Assembly: GCA_023052935.1 (NCBI GenBank) | Contig: CM041292.1 | Coordinates: 95,587,169-95,651,168 of the forward strand | From: Piezodorus guildinii | Lineage: Eukaryota; Arthropoda; Insecta; Hemiptera; Pentatomidae | Direction: 5' to 3' | DNA length: 64,000 nucleotides | Shown: positions 52,290-63,988 of the stretch, one piece after another | Numbering within the stretch: position 1 is the first letter of the stretch | Layout of the letters: each line of letters opens with the position of its first letter | Notes under the pieces: generated by a model | Database searches by the model: none | Told to the model about the DNA's origin: nothing | What the model saw: only the letters and a program-made list of their open reading frames with translations | Made by a program: the position numbers and the translations under genes

Positions 52290-52800
52290 CAATGTTTTAT
52301 GTAAGAACTACTTAGAGGTAGCTGTTCATAGCTATTTTAAGGTCCCAAGGCCATCTTATTTTCAGTCGTCTCGGAGGTTTATCAGAATACCTAGAAAAAT
52401 AGTCACGTTTATATTTATAGCTATGTCGGGCTAGATCTGCGATCAATGGGATGACGGGGTCATTATAGATTGTTAGATTTGTGACAAAATAATGGTCATT
52501 CGGAATTTTGGGATGATTGTGAGGATTGGATGCGACTGGAATGAGGTTTAGATGCTCGATCCCATATGTCCAAATTGGTATTATAATATTTATGTAAATG
52601 AGTTTTTTTTTTAAAGTGATTGGTAAGTTACAAACGTTTATCACGTAAGTGTAGTCAGTATTTTGTAGTTTTGTCAGTCTTGTCTGCGAATTCCAAAGTA
52701 AGGCGCTTGTCAAGATGGAGGTTTAGATTTTGGATGTGCTCTACAGAATTAAGTGTGGTTTTACTAAAGTTCACTGGGGGACAGGGAGTCATCGATATGC
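52290..52800 (-). mobile_element. Jockey-family LINE fragment, minus strand
   Basis: The minus-strand frame 52312-52713 carries IIIPIWTYGIEHL, HYFVTNLTIYND, IADLARHSYK and PPRRLKIRWPWDL; upstream bases read LDKRLT in another frame. C-terminal ORF2 with part of the 3' UTR; frameshifted. Confidence 0.8.
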
Positions 52801-53220
52801 GAAAAAATTTGGTAAACGTTTCAATTTAGAATTTAATTTACAATATTTACTGAAATCTCAAACTACATAACATACCTTCATACTTTAGACATTACACTAC
52901 TGCTAATACCTTCCATTTTGTTCACTTCTTTCATCGTTGCACAACAAAAGAAGCACTTACCTCAAAAAAAAATCCTAAGCGCTGAATTAATAAATGCTAA
53001 TGTGCTAAAGACAACTAAATTCCTAGTAAAATTGAATTATTGAAAAATCAAAATAACAACCCAAAGATGCAAATAATATTTAATTTCAGATTCTATCCTT
53101 TCGACATGTTCTAAACTTTATTCCATAGTGAAAATTATGGATTTTCAATAGTGAAAATCTATTTATCTTCAATAGTGAAAATTTCTCTAGGCATATATTT
53201 AAAAATTGATATAAAGGACT

Positions 53221-53295
<75 letters not shown>

Positions 53296-54720
53296 TATAA
53301 AACCTAACCATCAATACAGTTTTCCAGTTTATATTTAACAATATACCATCTACCAGATCGCTGGCGTATTACCACTAAGGCAATACGCTGATTGCATATT
53401 TCTAGATGATACTTAGAATTTTGTATAGTCTATCAAAGCACTCTTGTGTCAAAATAAAAACACAAATCCTTTTACACAGGTCTTTTATTCTTCACTTTTA
53501 GAAATATTTTCAACTGGGCTCAAATATCTTCAATATAGCCAGTCAAGAGTACCACAATGTTAAGTACTGGCATCTTAACATTTTATATACACTAAAAACA
53601 ACAATAAATTGATTGCTACCAAGTTGAAAAACTTAAAATTGTATTAACAGAAAAAAATGTAATTTTATTTATACTAAGTCTTCATATTTTTTATGAACCG
53701 CTTTTCCTTAATCGAAAAATAACAGGTATTCGTACGTTTCACGTTAATTGAAGTAGGAAACGAAATTTCTTACTGGGTGTGGCGTACCCTTTGATGGTCT
53801 ACAGGCTAAAAATTTAAAATGGTCAGTCAATATGTATTTATCCCAAAGAAATCTGATAAACATATACACGCTTACGTATGCACTATGTATGAAATAAGAA
53901 TCACAGAATACTATTACTAAGTTGCATTTCCTTGGTACAAGGTTTCTTGAAATACGACTGGAATTTCACAATGTTTAGACTTATTTTCTCTCCGTATAAC
54001 AAAGCTTAGACGCAGTGTTCAACAAAAGGATAAACATTTGAACCTTGAAGAAAATACTGATACAAGGATAAGTGTTCAGGGTGCACCGCAACACTTCGAA
54101 ATTCTTACGATGAATGAAGTAGCAATAAAAAAATCTATAAATATAAGGATTAATCAATTAAAAATCAAGTTTTAATTAATTTTGCTACTCGATATCATTA
54201 ATGATCGTCGGTGTTTCACCAGTTGTTTCCTAGCATTTGATGAATTCTAAACCATTCGTAAAAGCCATACAGACTAACAGACTTATCTTTACATTTTTTA
54301 TCCTAACAATTTCCTAGAATGGTAAAAATTTTTAGAGATTTCGGATAAAATAACAGTTATAGCAATGTAAAAGAATATTATGAAAATTAAGTTTTTGATG
54401 TTTTATCATTAATTTTATTTCTAAAGCTACATCGACAGCGATTTCAGAAGGCCCTCTGTAAGCAATGTAGCAATTAGTTTATGTCTGCATCTATTAATTT
54501 ATAATATATAATAATAGTAAGCTAAAATATACATGTCAACAATATAATGTGTCTGGTAACCACTGATATGTATGCTGTGTCCGAAGAGCTATGCATTTTA
54601 TTTTGAAAGAATTTATTTTCATTTAAATGAAGCATTTTTCTCTTGAATCATTACTAGTAATTTATATACAAATATTTTAATTAATAATAAATATCAGCAC
54701 TCAAAAAATATACCAAACGA
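52801..54720. other. AT-rich intergenic sequence
   Basis: (TA)n at 53226-53292; otherwise no coding signal or recognised repeat. Confidence 0.35.
53226..53292. repeat. (TA)n microsatellite
   Basis: About 33 pure TA units. Confidence 0.95.
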
Positions 54721-54850
54721 GAAGGTCTCGGCCCATCTTCTTTTTTTAAGTTTCGGGGGGTTATAAAGGATCGAAGGGATCAAATAGGATGTGACTAGAA
54801 GGATTGAAACTTTTAGGTTAGCATTTCAATCAAAGCCATTCTCAATTTAT
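54721..54850 (-). mobile_element. Jockey-family remnant, minus strand
   Basis: GAGAAGGTCTCGGCCCATCT and the following GGATGTGACTAGAAGGATTG match the inverted ORF2 end of the window's Jockey copies. Short and decayed. Confidence 0.6.
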
Positions 54851-55349
54851 TAATCATGATATTCGATAAAATAGTAGTTGATATTATGACCTAAAAAATT
54901 ATAAAAGAGTTGTTATCACAAAAAAATTTGTATTTATTATATAATTTTTTATAGAAAGCATGATTAGTTTTCATGAAACTGTTTCCAAAGGTCACTCAGT
55001 ATTATTGAATTTAATGCTTCACTTTTTTCCCTCTTGTTCATTTTCCTTTACGAAAGCTGTTTTTCATATTCAATTTTATCTTCATGCTTTCTAAAATATT
55101 GATTTTCAGTATTAGGTTACAGTGTGTAGCCAAGTTTGATTTAGTTCGGTATTTTTTGTTTTCCTGTATACATGTTTATCTTTTCTATAAATCTATAACT
55201 TTATATTTTAGTACGCACGTACAATAAAAAATAAGATATGATAAAGACTTTGGTTTGGGATGCGGTGATCAAGAAAGAAAGCACTAACAAAAATAACTTA
55301 GTATATTTGTTTACTAATGTTTCGCACTTAGTTGTAAGGCTAGATTAGG

Positions 55350-55415
55350 GTGATTATTTATGATGATAAAGGCCAGGCAGAAACGTCGGCACACAATCAT
55401 GATAAGTTTTCATTA
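55350..55415 (+). mobile_element. Hammerhead-like repeat, copy E
   Basis: TATGATGATAAAGGCCAGGC then GAAACGTCGGCACAC: GAAACGTC at 55380-55387 gives the canonical GTC cleavage triplet and GGC stem I side, but CTGATGA is altered to TATGATGA and the stem is short. Confidence 0.45.
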
Positions 55416-55517
55416 TCATGGTGTCATTGTTGAACGTTGAGAATATATGATGGAGAAGTTGGTCGATGTTAGGGTCATTGAGAAATCACATTAATAAGAC
55501 ATTATTTTATTTCTTTA

Positions 55518-55560
55518 TTTTGGCATCCATTGTGAGCCTTCATCAGGGTGAAAGTATCTC
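55518..55560 (-). mobile_element. Hammerhead-like repeat, copy D (decayed)
   Basis: The minus strand reads CCCTGATGAAGGCTCACAAT and GGATGCCAAAAT. CTGATGA is kept, the stem is GGC/GCC, and GAAAC is lost. It faces copy E about 130 bp away. Confidence 0.4.
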
Positions 55561-56160
55561 AAGGAGTTGACTTTATTTGTATCTATCATATTTATATTTT
55601 ACAATGAAAATTTAAAAAAAAAATAAGAGATGTTGATGCCAAATTAAATATTTTCCATCTTATTTTTTCTAAATTTATTTATTAAATTTTACTACTGTGA
55701 ACGCGACAAATGATATCTATATATGAAGGAACTACTGCCAAGGTGTAGGACAACACTTTGGTAGTTAATTGGTAGCCATAGGATAAAACTCCTAAATTGT
55801 TCCTCGGTAATCTCCGAAACTTCGAAAGATTATCTGTTATAATTTGAGATGATAGAATGTGGACTAGTGGGATAGTTTATACCACTAAATGACTTAGTAA
55901 ATACAAAAAAATACGTTAAACTATTTTAAATTAAACAACAAGAAATGAAACATTTAAGTCTTTATAGATAATTTTATTCAGGATACGGATTTTTTTTTTT
56001 AAATGTTTAATGGAGAAAGAGGATTAGATTCGGAAGGAATTCGAACTTTTTATGGAGACCCACCGTTCAATTCTTATCCTAAATAGGTCTGATGAGGTAT
56101 ATGAGGTTTTTTTGTATTGAATTATAGGTTTAGAGTTGTTTTTAAGAAAGCGTTGTAGTA
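55561..56160. other. AT-rich intergenic sequence
   Basis: No coding signal recognised. Confidence 0.3.
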
Positions 56161-56164
56161 ATAG

Positions 56165-57315
56165 AAATAGAAAAAAAATATTATTCTGGGACTTTGTCCC
56201 TTAAGAATATCATGAAATTTACAAGTAAAGGTAGCACATCTGGCCTGATAACATTAAATAGACATAATTATGTACATAGGTAAAAGAGGTAGAAAAAGAA
56301 ATTTATATAAATGTATAATACATATAAATACATACACATCTCTATGTACCAAAGATAAGAAAAAGCATAAAAAAGTAAACTAAACAAATAGTAAATTGAA
56401 TGTAAGAAACAACTAATTTTGAACACTCTAACCAAAAATAATAATATATACATGTATATATGAAATAAAATAAAAAATAAATAAGAAGGTAAACAAAGGA
56501 TATTCATTCCTTATAATGATTATAATGAAAAATCTAATATAAAATTAAGGATTAACAAGTGTCAGTTTGGAATAATAGGTGTTGGAAAAGGCGATATTTG
56601 AATGTGGGTAAGGAAGAAGCATGACGTATATTGGAAGGAATAGAATTCCAGAATGTAATGGAACGAGCAAGAAAGGATCGATCGAAGGCTTTAGTTCTGT
56701 GGGATGGCATATAAAGATCGGAATGGCGCGATCTTATTTCAAGCAAGTGGACTGAGGATTTAAATTGAAGGAGACTGTAGATATAAGAAGGATGCTGGGA
56801 TTTTATAGTTTGGTAGACAAATGACCCAAGGAAGTACTGTCTGCGTATGGAGGGAAGGAGCCACTTCAACTCGGCATAGCGGTGGGTCACATGTGACCGC
56901 CTCGAGGTACCCAAAACAAATCTTAAAAAACAATTCATGAAACGCTTTAACTTGTTCTCAAGCTCCACAGAGAGACCACCGTACACTGCGCAGTAGTAGT
57001 CGAAGTGGGGGAAAATGAGAGATGAAACGAGGATCTTACGCGTGGATTGTGGAAGAAGGTATTTGGAGCGATGAAAAAACTTCAGGGTACTTATAGATCT
57101 ACGGGAAATTTGGGCTATATGAGGTTTCCAGGATATGGTTTGGTCTATAGTAATTCATAGATTTTTAACAGGTATCTACGAGTTTTTTTTTTTAGTTTTT
57201 CATGTTTTTGTCGTTCCAGTATTTTATTGTCAAGTGGTTTCCATGGTAGCAAATATGTCAGACAGGGGTATCTAGGAGATTATGAATGGCAACTATAAGG
57301 CAGGATTTCGCATAA
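56165..57315 (-). mobile_element. CR1/L2-like LINE 3' end, minus strand, with a nested SINE
   Basis: The minus-strand ORF 56552-56986 is 144 codons of C-terminus (YGGLSVELENKLKRFMNCFL, RSHVTHRYAELKWLLPSIRR, QYFLGSFVYQ, FWNSIPSNIRHASSLPTFK). Upstream bases to about 57315 continue the reverse transcriptase in decayed form. The 3' end at about 56165 has GGGACAAAGTCCCAGAATAA and a TTTCTATTTCTATT tail. A SINE piece at 57183-57266 splits the 5' part. Confidence 0.85.
57183..57266 (-). mobile_element. SINE piece nested in the CR1-like copy
   Basis: 84 bp with a T-run at the left (poly(A) of a minus-strand copy) and the family motif GTCGTTCCAGTATTTTATTG. Flanked by GGTATCTACGAG (57171-57182) and GGTATCTAGGAG (57267-57278), a 12-bp duplication with one difference. 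5'-truncated, no tRNA head. Confidence 0.65.
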
Positions 57316-57492
57316 ATAAGATTTTTCTTTTAGTTAATATTAATTAACTATTATTCAATCGATAATATTAATTATTATTCATATCATTTATAATGAAGGA
57401 TGCCATTCATATCATTAAAAAAAATACCACAATAGAAATACATGAAACGCACGTATACATATAACATTATTTATAAATAAATAAATAAATAA

Positions 57493-57541
<49 letters not shown>

Positions 57542-60105
57542 AAGTGAAATCCAATTTTTGCTTCACCTTTTCATATTTATACTGTAGTCTATAACTGTCC
57601 CTTATACTCAAAATGATGCTATTATTTTCTTCATGGTTAGGTACTGTAGCAAACATATCTCCTACTGACTTATCTTCCGTTTGTTTCTATATTATCGTTC
57701 ATGTTAGCGGTAGGAACACGCGTAGAGTTTCTAATGTTTTAATTAGAACCTTGATTAGAAACATTAGTATAACAATGACAATCATCAAGATAAGATGAAA
57801 GCAGCTTGAGAACAACTTTCCTTTTTTTTTATTTATAACTTTTATTTATTTAGAAATAATACAATCTGCCACAATCTTGGGCAATAAGTATTCCTTTTTT
57901 TAAAGTTTGAAATTGAAGAAAGATTAGTTTTACAAAAAATCACTAAAAGTTTTAAGAAATTGAGAATTTTTTTAAAAACGAACATGTATTACTAGAATTA
58001 TGAATTACTGATTAAGCGATTTCAGTAATAATTTATCTTGTAGAATAGATTTGATACCCTGTAACATAATTTATAATTTATTTTTTTTCGAGAGGGCAGT
58101 GAAATGCTCATGACAAACATCATGTGGATAAGCAAATAATTGTCTTTTAAAGTCGAAGGCCCCAGTTTTTAAAATAAAAAAGGTAATTAAACAAAAATTA
58201 GTCAAACAAATCTGACACTTATAGTATTTGAAGCAGTTCTTGTAAAAATATTTTTTTTAAATAATATACATGTGATTGTTTAAACAAGAAAGTACCAATG
58301 CATGCGGAACCTCAGAAAACATCTCTCCTGTTGGTATTTTCACTAACGTTTTCATTTATCGTGTTTTGTTTACATACCATTCTCCCTAGACTAAAGAGGC
58401 TCGTTTTGTGTACCGAATACGTTATAACCGCCAAGTAAAAAGAAAATGCTGCTGAGGTCATATGTTAATAAGTGTAAATAAATATTAGTTTTAGGCTGTA
58501 TGATGTAATTCAGCCCTAAAAATTAGGTCAGAGAAGATCACGTACGAATTTACGACAGTAGAAAAATAAATAAAATTCCATTACAGTGTTCTACAGCCAG
58601 AAATTTTGCTTTAATCGTAAATTATTAAACATTCATTGAATAGTAATGAATTACGTGCTAATAAGGAATGAATTTGCATTTGAAGTAAGATTCATCCTAT
58701 TTGGTCTGCATGAAATGTTATTTTTTAATCAACTTTCATTGTTAGGGCAAGTTCAGTTTTATAGAATAACATTATTGTATGTAATATTCGTAAACAATCG
58801 TACTGATCATTAACCCTTATACAATAAGAATCATAATAACAGAGAAAGGAAGGCAAAGGTAATATTTGCATATAAATTTAAATTTAATAATTATAAATTA
58901 CTAACTTAAATTATTAATTAATCCTTTGATTTTCGTTATGGGTTGGTTTGGATAATTCCAAACGATTTAACGGGAATTCTGAAGAAAATATTATCTCTGA
59001 CATAAGTTTATCCCTAATATTATATAATAATAATAATTTATTGTGGAATAAATTCTGAAGGAGATCAGATAGCTCTCATTAACAAATTACCCAGAACAAT
59101 TTCATCGTACTTCAAATGTGGACCGGATAATGCGTGTACATCATTAGAGCTTTATCCAGTTGCTGTTGATTTTTTTACTAAAAGTCATATTATTTACTTC
59201 TGGTGAATTAGCTTTTAAATTATAAACCATAGCCCGCAACCAAATAACTTGTAAGGAAGCTTTCATAATAATAGAAACCATGTATAACTCTCAAGTATTT
59301 GGACACATTTAGGGAGATATCTAACGATCCATGTTATAGTGATCAATAAATTAAATTAACGTTAGAAGATAGGTATTGTTATAAGAATAAAGTTAGGAAG
59401 TTTAATTTGGATACTATCTTCAGTAAACCCTTCTAAAATAAACTGAAACTAACCAATGTAAGGAGTTGTAATAATCACATAAACCAATGGCTCCCAAGAA
59501 AACTTTGTCTCAGACTTCTTCATCCGATCAATGATCAAGTACAATGACAGCACCTTCAGAATTAAAAGAAATTGTATACATATATATTTAATTTTATCTA
59601 AAGAACTTACATGTTCTTGAATAGCACGTTTGAAAATGTGATTCTTTAGGAAAGTTATTAAGTTCATATTTGTTTTCATTCCTAAGCACACTAAAACATC
59701 TTATCCCATAAGATAAAATATAATTTTAGATTTAAATTAAAAAATAAAAATAAATAAATTGGTTAAACAAAAAAACTACTGGATATTTAATGAAATGATA
59801 TAGTATTAATTTCGAATCATCGTATTAGTTTAAGGTTCGTGGAACCAAAAGGTACCTTTTGTTATTCATAATGGAATAACGATTTAGTGACCGTGATTGA
59901 AATCAATTGTTCGAATCAACCAAAGTTCGTCTAGAACTAGGCACTAAAAACCGAAAAAATCCGCAAAACGTTCAGATCGAATTATTAAAATTTAGGTACC
60001 TATTTACTTTCAGGTACCGCGCCGATTCAAGACTGCTATGCCTGAGTGGTTCTTATGTTACAAGCCAAAACGTAACAAATATTTTTTCATTTTGGTAATT
60101 TAATA
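57316..60105. other. AT-rich intergenic sequence
   Basis: (TA)n at 57497-57533 preceded by (AAAT)n. The ORFs in this stretch have no recognisable features. No repeat was identified. Confidence 0.3.
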
Positions 60106-60106
60106 T

Positions 60107-60262
60107 TAATAAGAAGATGGCCCCGAGACCTTCTAGTTTAGACTCTTAGAGTGCTACCTATGGGTAGTATCTCTACATGTATTTCATGTCATTTTCTTAA
60201 TGTGATGTAACATTTACTTGATGTATATCTTTGTACAGTTGTAAATACCAATAAATATGTAA
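60107..60262 (+). mobile_element. Jockey-family 3' UTR fragment
   Basis: AGAAGATGGCCCCGAGACCT, CTTCTAGTTTAGA, TATGGGTAGTATCTCTACAT and GTAAATACCAATAAA, i.e. the last residues of ORF2 and the whole family 3' UTR. Confidence 0.9.
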
Positions 60263-60995
60263 AAATATATATTAATAATTTTCCAATGACATCTCGTGGA
60301 CCTCTAGTTGGAACAACCCATGTATACAATATCACTTGAAAATCCATTGTTGTCCTTAAACCATTTTTTGATTCCGTGAATCCATTCCTAAAATACGAGT
60401 ACATGCCAGTTTCTTGTATCCTTTCTTATTCTCCCTGTTAGTAGATATAGATATAGATAGTTGGCATATGGAGGGTTACTTGTCTTTCTGTTGTCATGAG
60501 AACCTGGAGCTCCCCTGGATATATTAAGTGAATGCCCATAATTTAAGGGTGGCATATCGTATCCTAGGATCAGTAAATGGTATGGAATGGAAACTTATGT
60601 CATTATTAATATGTTCGTATCAAAATAAGTAAAAATCTACATCTTGGTCTTCTGACTATTTGTTATTCTATTTAACTTCTATAATACAAAATCCATACTA
60701 GCATTTCGTCATCATGCTTCCTCCTTCTGGGATTCTTTCCTTTAATAACTCATCCTCATTCATATTTTTCTTTCAAACAATAATTTATTCCTTCATTTCT
60801 CTTTTCCATAATAAAACACCAAATTAACATTTAACATTATAAGTAATTATTATTTTGTAACAGCATTGAAAAATTCCTAGATATTAAGATAAACAAACGA
60901 AGATAACGTATTTGCATAATAATATATTATTTTTAGAGGGTTCTTTACTGGAACCTACAGAATACAGGAAATCTTTGTTTTATGTTGGCGAAAAC
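60263..60995. other. AT-rich intergenic sequence
   Basis: No coding signal recognised. Confidence 0.3.
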
Positions 60996-61980
60996 GGTAA
61001 TCTGTTTACTTCTGTTAATACTTCCTTGGCAAACCCTCTTACTTTTAATTTAACTTATAGGATACCCTCACACAAGACTGAAACGACAGGAAACTGCACG
61101 ACGTTTTCGACTTCTTCAACACTTACTAGACAAACGTTCTAATCTTCCACTTAACTACAAAAGACTCATCTACATGACTATCATAAGGCCGATATGGACT
61201 TACGGAGTGGAGCTTTGGGGCTCTACTAAACCATCGAATTCTTCCCGTATCCAATCCCTACAATCCAAAATCCTTCGTAAAATCCTAAATGCTCCTTATT
61301 TTGTCACGAACAAACTTATCCATAAAGACCTCAACGTTCCGTATGTTGCTGATTTGGCCCGATCTAGATACCATTCCTTTCATGACAAACTCCATTCCCA
61401 CCCTAATCCTCTTGTTTCAATACTTTCTTCCTCCTCAATTCCTGACAATCCTCCGAGGCGTCTGAAAAGAAGATGGCCTCGAGACCTTCTAGTGTAGAAA
61501 AGTTACAGGAGTGCTGCCATTGGGTAGTTCTTCTTCAAGTTTGTATCACGCCATTTAACTTTTGTCACATTTACTTGTTGTACCTTGAAGTACAGTTGTA
61601 AATTTCAATAAATGATGTTAAAAAAAAAAAAAAACTTATAGGATCATCTATCTGACTATCATAAGTCCGGGCTTGATGAACATTAGATTGAGCCAAGCTT
61701 AGGAGAACTACTAAACCATACAATTCATCTCGTATCCAAGAAGTGTAAAAATTCTCATAGCTCCTTACTTCGTTACTTACAAACTCATCCTTTAGTTTGT
61801 TCCCATGATATCGAACTTAATGCTGATTTTGGCCAAATCGGGTAAAATTCCTTGCATGACAAACTCGATTCCCAACTAGTTACAGTCACTGCTTCTTTGA
61901 TTCCTGATAATCCTCCCAAGTGTCGAAAAAATTGGCTATGAGATCTTCTGACTTGGAATATTTAATGGATTAGTTTCTCA
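60996..61980 (+). mobile_element. Old Jockey-family copy, split by a younger one
   Basis: 61010-61063 (CTTCCTTGGCAAACCCTCTT, ACTTATAGG) and 61645-61980 (CATCTATCTGACTATCATAA, GTATCCAAGAAGTG, TGATAATCCTCCCAAGTGTC, GATCTTCTGACTTGG) are two halves of a heavily mutated copy. The younger copy 61064-61632 sits between them. Confidence 0.75.
61064..61632 (+). mobile_element. Young Jockey-family LINE, 569 bp, with target-site duplication
   Basis: 5'-truncated copy whose last 107 codons are open (61174-61497: MTIIRPIWTYGVELWGSTKP, KILRKILNAPYFVTNKL, RRLKRRWPRDLLV), then the family 3' UTR and poly(A). AACTTATAGGAT flanks it at 61052-61063 and 61633-61644. The best consensus for this family's 3' end in the window. 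Confidence 0.92.
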
Positions 61981-62384
61981 ACAGAACATTATTATGTTAT
62001 ATTTTTTTAAAATTTATTAGAAGTTATTTATTCAAATACATTTGTAAATTCCAAGTATATTAAAGACTCTGCAGAATATTTATTTTTTTATTTCCAAATA
62101 ATTATGTTATGGCATAACAATATACAGCTTAGTAAGCAATACACTTATATATATAGAAATAAATTACTCAAAGAGCTTAAGAAAGACGAAACAATTGTCA
62201 ATTTTTATTGAAGGAAAATGGCCAATCAAACTACTTACATCAAAACGCTATATTTCCGGTATTTCGGAATGGATTGCAATAATTTCTGTTTTGGTTTGTA
62301 GGGACTTTAATTTTCTATCGAGTGATGCTAATTGAATTTTCATAAAAATAATTCATGTTTATGAATCTGTACAGCGCACGGCAG
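61981..62384. other. AT-rich intergenic sequence
   Basis: No coding signal recognised. Confidence 0.3.
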
Positions 62385-62525
62385 CCAAACTGAATTTATA
62401 AAATTCGTATTCGTATCTTCATAAGGCAAAGCCTCAAATTTTTAGGAGGGTGATTTGTTTTTTTTTCTTGGTCTATTGCAAAGATTTATTATTGAAAACG
62501 ACAAACCAAAAAAAAATTGGATCGG
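62385..62525 (+). repeat. Unclassified dispersed repeat, copy 5
   Basis: CAGCGCACGGCAGCCAAACT, CGTATCTTCATAAGGCAAAG, CCTCAAATTTTTAGGA, GGTCTATTGCAAAGATTTAT and ATTGAAAACGACAAACC align to 21900-22060. Confidence 0.5.
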
Positions 62526-62705
62526 GGTTTTGTAAAACTTCTTTGCAGGAATGGCTACTTACATAAAATTTTGATTTTTTTTCTAGTATTGATGTTGAAT
62601 AGACACGTGTAGAGAGCGGATACGGAACCTCAAGATGAACGCGGCCCCCGGAGGCAGTGCAGGGGATGGTCGCGGGGATCAGGGACCGTGACCAAGGAGC
62701 TGCCT

Positions 62706-62742
62706 TATATAAAGCGTGAGCTACCGTCGGCGGCCAGTAGTC
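62706..62742 (+). promoter_or_regulatory. TATA box and initiator of the right-edge gene
   Basis: TATATAAA at 62706-62713 lies exactly 30 bp before the A of CCAGTAG at 62736, an arthropod initiator. A GC-rich stretch (62600-62850) surrounds it. Spacing and downstream splice donor make this a strong core promoter; a tissue- or stage-regulated gene is likely from the TATA class, by inference. Confidence 0.7.
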
Positions 62743-62766
62743 CGCGGGATGGAGAGCAGAAGACTG
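62736..62766 (+). other. Leader exon of the right-edge gene
   Basis: 31 bp from the predicted start site to donor GTGAGTAGG at 62767. It holds ATGGAGAGCAGAAGACTG; joined to 63941 this makes a short upstream frame that stops at once (ATA TGA), overlapping the true start. Confidence 0.6.
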
Positions 62767-62913
62767 GTGAGTAGGGATATCTTCTTCAGGGTATGCGTCT
62801 TCGGGGTACCAGGGTATCTGGTTCATGGGTGGCCGCTTGTACGGCGTGGCGGTTCTGAGAGGAAAAGTACCGTGGAAATCAAAAACCGCTTCTTCATTCT
62901 TAGAAATTTTCAC

Positions 62914-63940
62914 GAACCCTTGAATTGAACAAAGAACTGCTTAACATAATAATGTTCCCCAATTATTGCAAGATAGGGGTCTTTTTTACTTTACCCACTT
63001 CAGTAACTTATTTCTTAAAAATTGATTTATCTTATTAATAACATAAGTTAATACTTGTGAGGATAAGGACAGATGTTAAAAATAATGTTTAAAAAATAAC
63101 AAGCTTCAAATGTAAACAACAATGATAGTTATTTTCAAGGTTGAACCAGGTACTTAAATAACCACTGATTTCCTCTCTGCAACTTCTTAAATAGCGTCTG
63201 AATGCTGGTGCTCTTTTCTTATGAAAATAAATTGTCCTCTTCTAAATTTTCCTTGTTTTATCCAATATTGATACCTCTGGAAATGCCTTAAATACTATTC
63301 ATTCTAATTTAACAACACGACTGAGTTAAGTAAATGGCAAGATAAGGTTTGTTTTTCTAGGAAACATAATTATCAGATAGTTAAAAATAAATTAAAAATT
63401 TGCAGTCGGTAAAAGAAATGCTGATATTATTTGTTTTTGTAAGTTCTCAACACGTTCTCCCGTTGTAACTTTGCATCGCGTTCTAATAAAGTTGACTCAT
63501 TGTGATAAGCAATTCATTTATTCATAATTATTATTATCGATGCTAAAAATATACTTTGTCCATTTTTTTTTTTTATGTTAATGTAATCAATTAAGAAGTA
63601 TTAATATTATCCTACAATAAAAGTTTTCCAAACTAAAATTTAGTCAAACCTTCAAAATATCCAATGATAATTAACTTGACTAGAGGTGAGAATAAAACTG
63701 AGCTGTTATTAACTTTTAGATTTATTCTATTATTAAATTAATAATTATAATGATTGAATAATAATGCCAAGTAAGTCAGATCCTTTATCGATACATTAAG
63801 GTGAGGTGACCTCTGAAATCTGAAGTGCTTAGGAATACTATTATTTAATTTCATAATAAGTACTTTTTTGAATCAAATCGTTTTTAAGCCTAAACTACCT
63901 TTAAGAGGATGAAAAATTAGTTTTATAATTTATATTTCAG
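62914..63940 (+). other. First intron of the right-edge gene (most of it)
   Basis: AT-rich with no recognised element, ending in the T-rich tract and acceptor before 63941. Confidence 0.5.
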
Positions 63941-63988
63941 ATATGACTGGTATAATGAATCTCTGTTGGCTTGTAATTACATTCATCA
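63941..63988 (+). CDS. Signal-peptide exon of a gene leaving the window
   Basis: Acceptor TTATATTTCAG ends at 63940 and donor GTAAGT begins at 63989. ATG at 63943 is followed by 15 codons reading MTGIMNLCWLVITFI plus one base, so the exon ends in phase 1. A short hydrophobic leader encoded alone before an intron is typical of insect secreted and cuticular protein genes. The phase matches the start of the exon at 1620, which needs an upstream phase-1 exon, so the two genes could be tandem paralogues. The mature protein lies outside the window. Confidence 0.75.

Larger units (their letters stand above)
62473..62913 (-). other. Ambiguous minus-strand ORF over the promoter
   Basis: 146 open codons on the minus strand, with protein-like composition near the start (FHGTFPLRTATPYKRPPMNQ, then IPWYPEDAYPEEDI), rich in Pro, Tyr and acidic residues. 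AAATTTCTAAG could be an acceptor at about 62896, but no good donor follows and the rest of the frame decays into low-quality sequence. The opposing plus-strand promoter model fits better, but an exon on this strand is not excluded. Confidence 0.25.
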
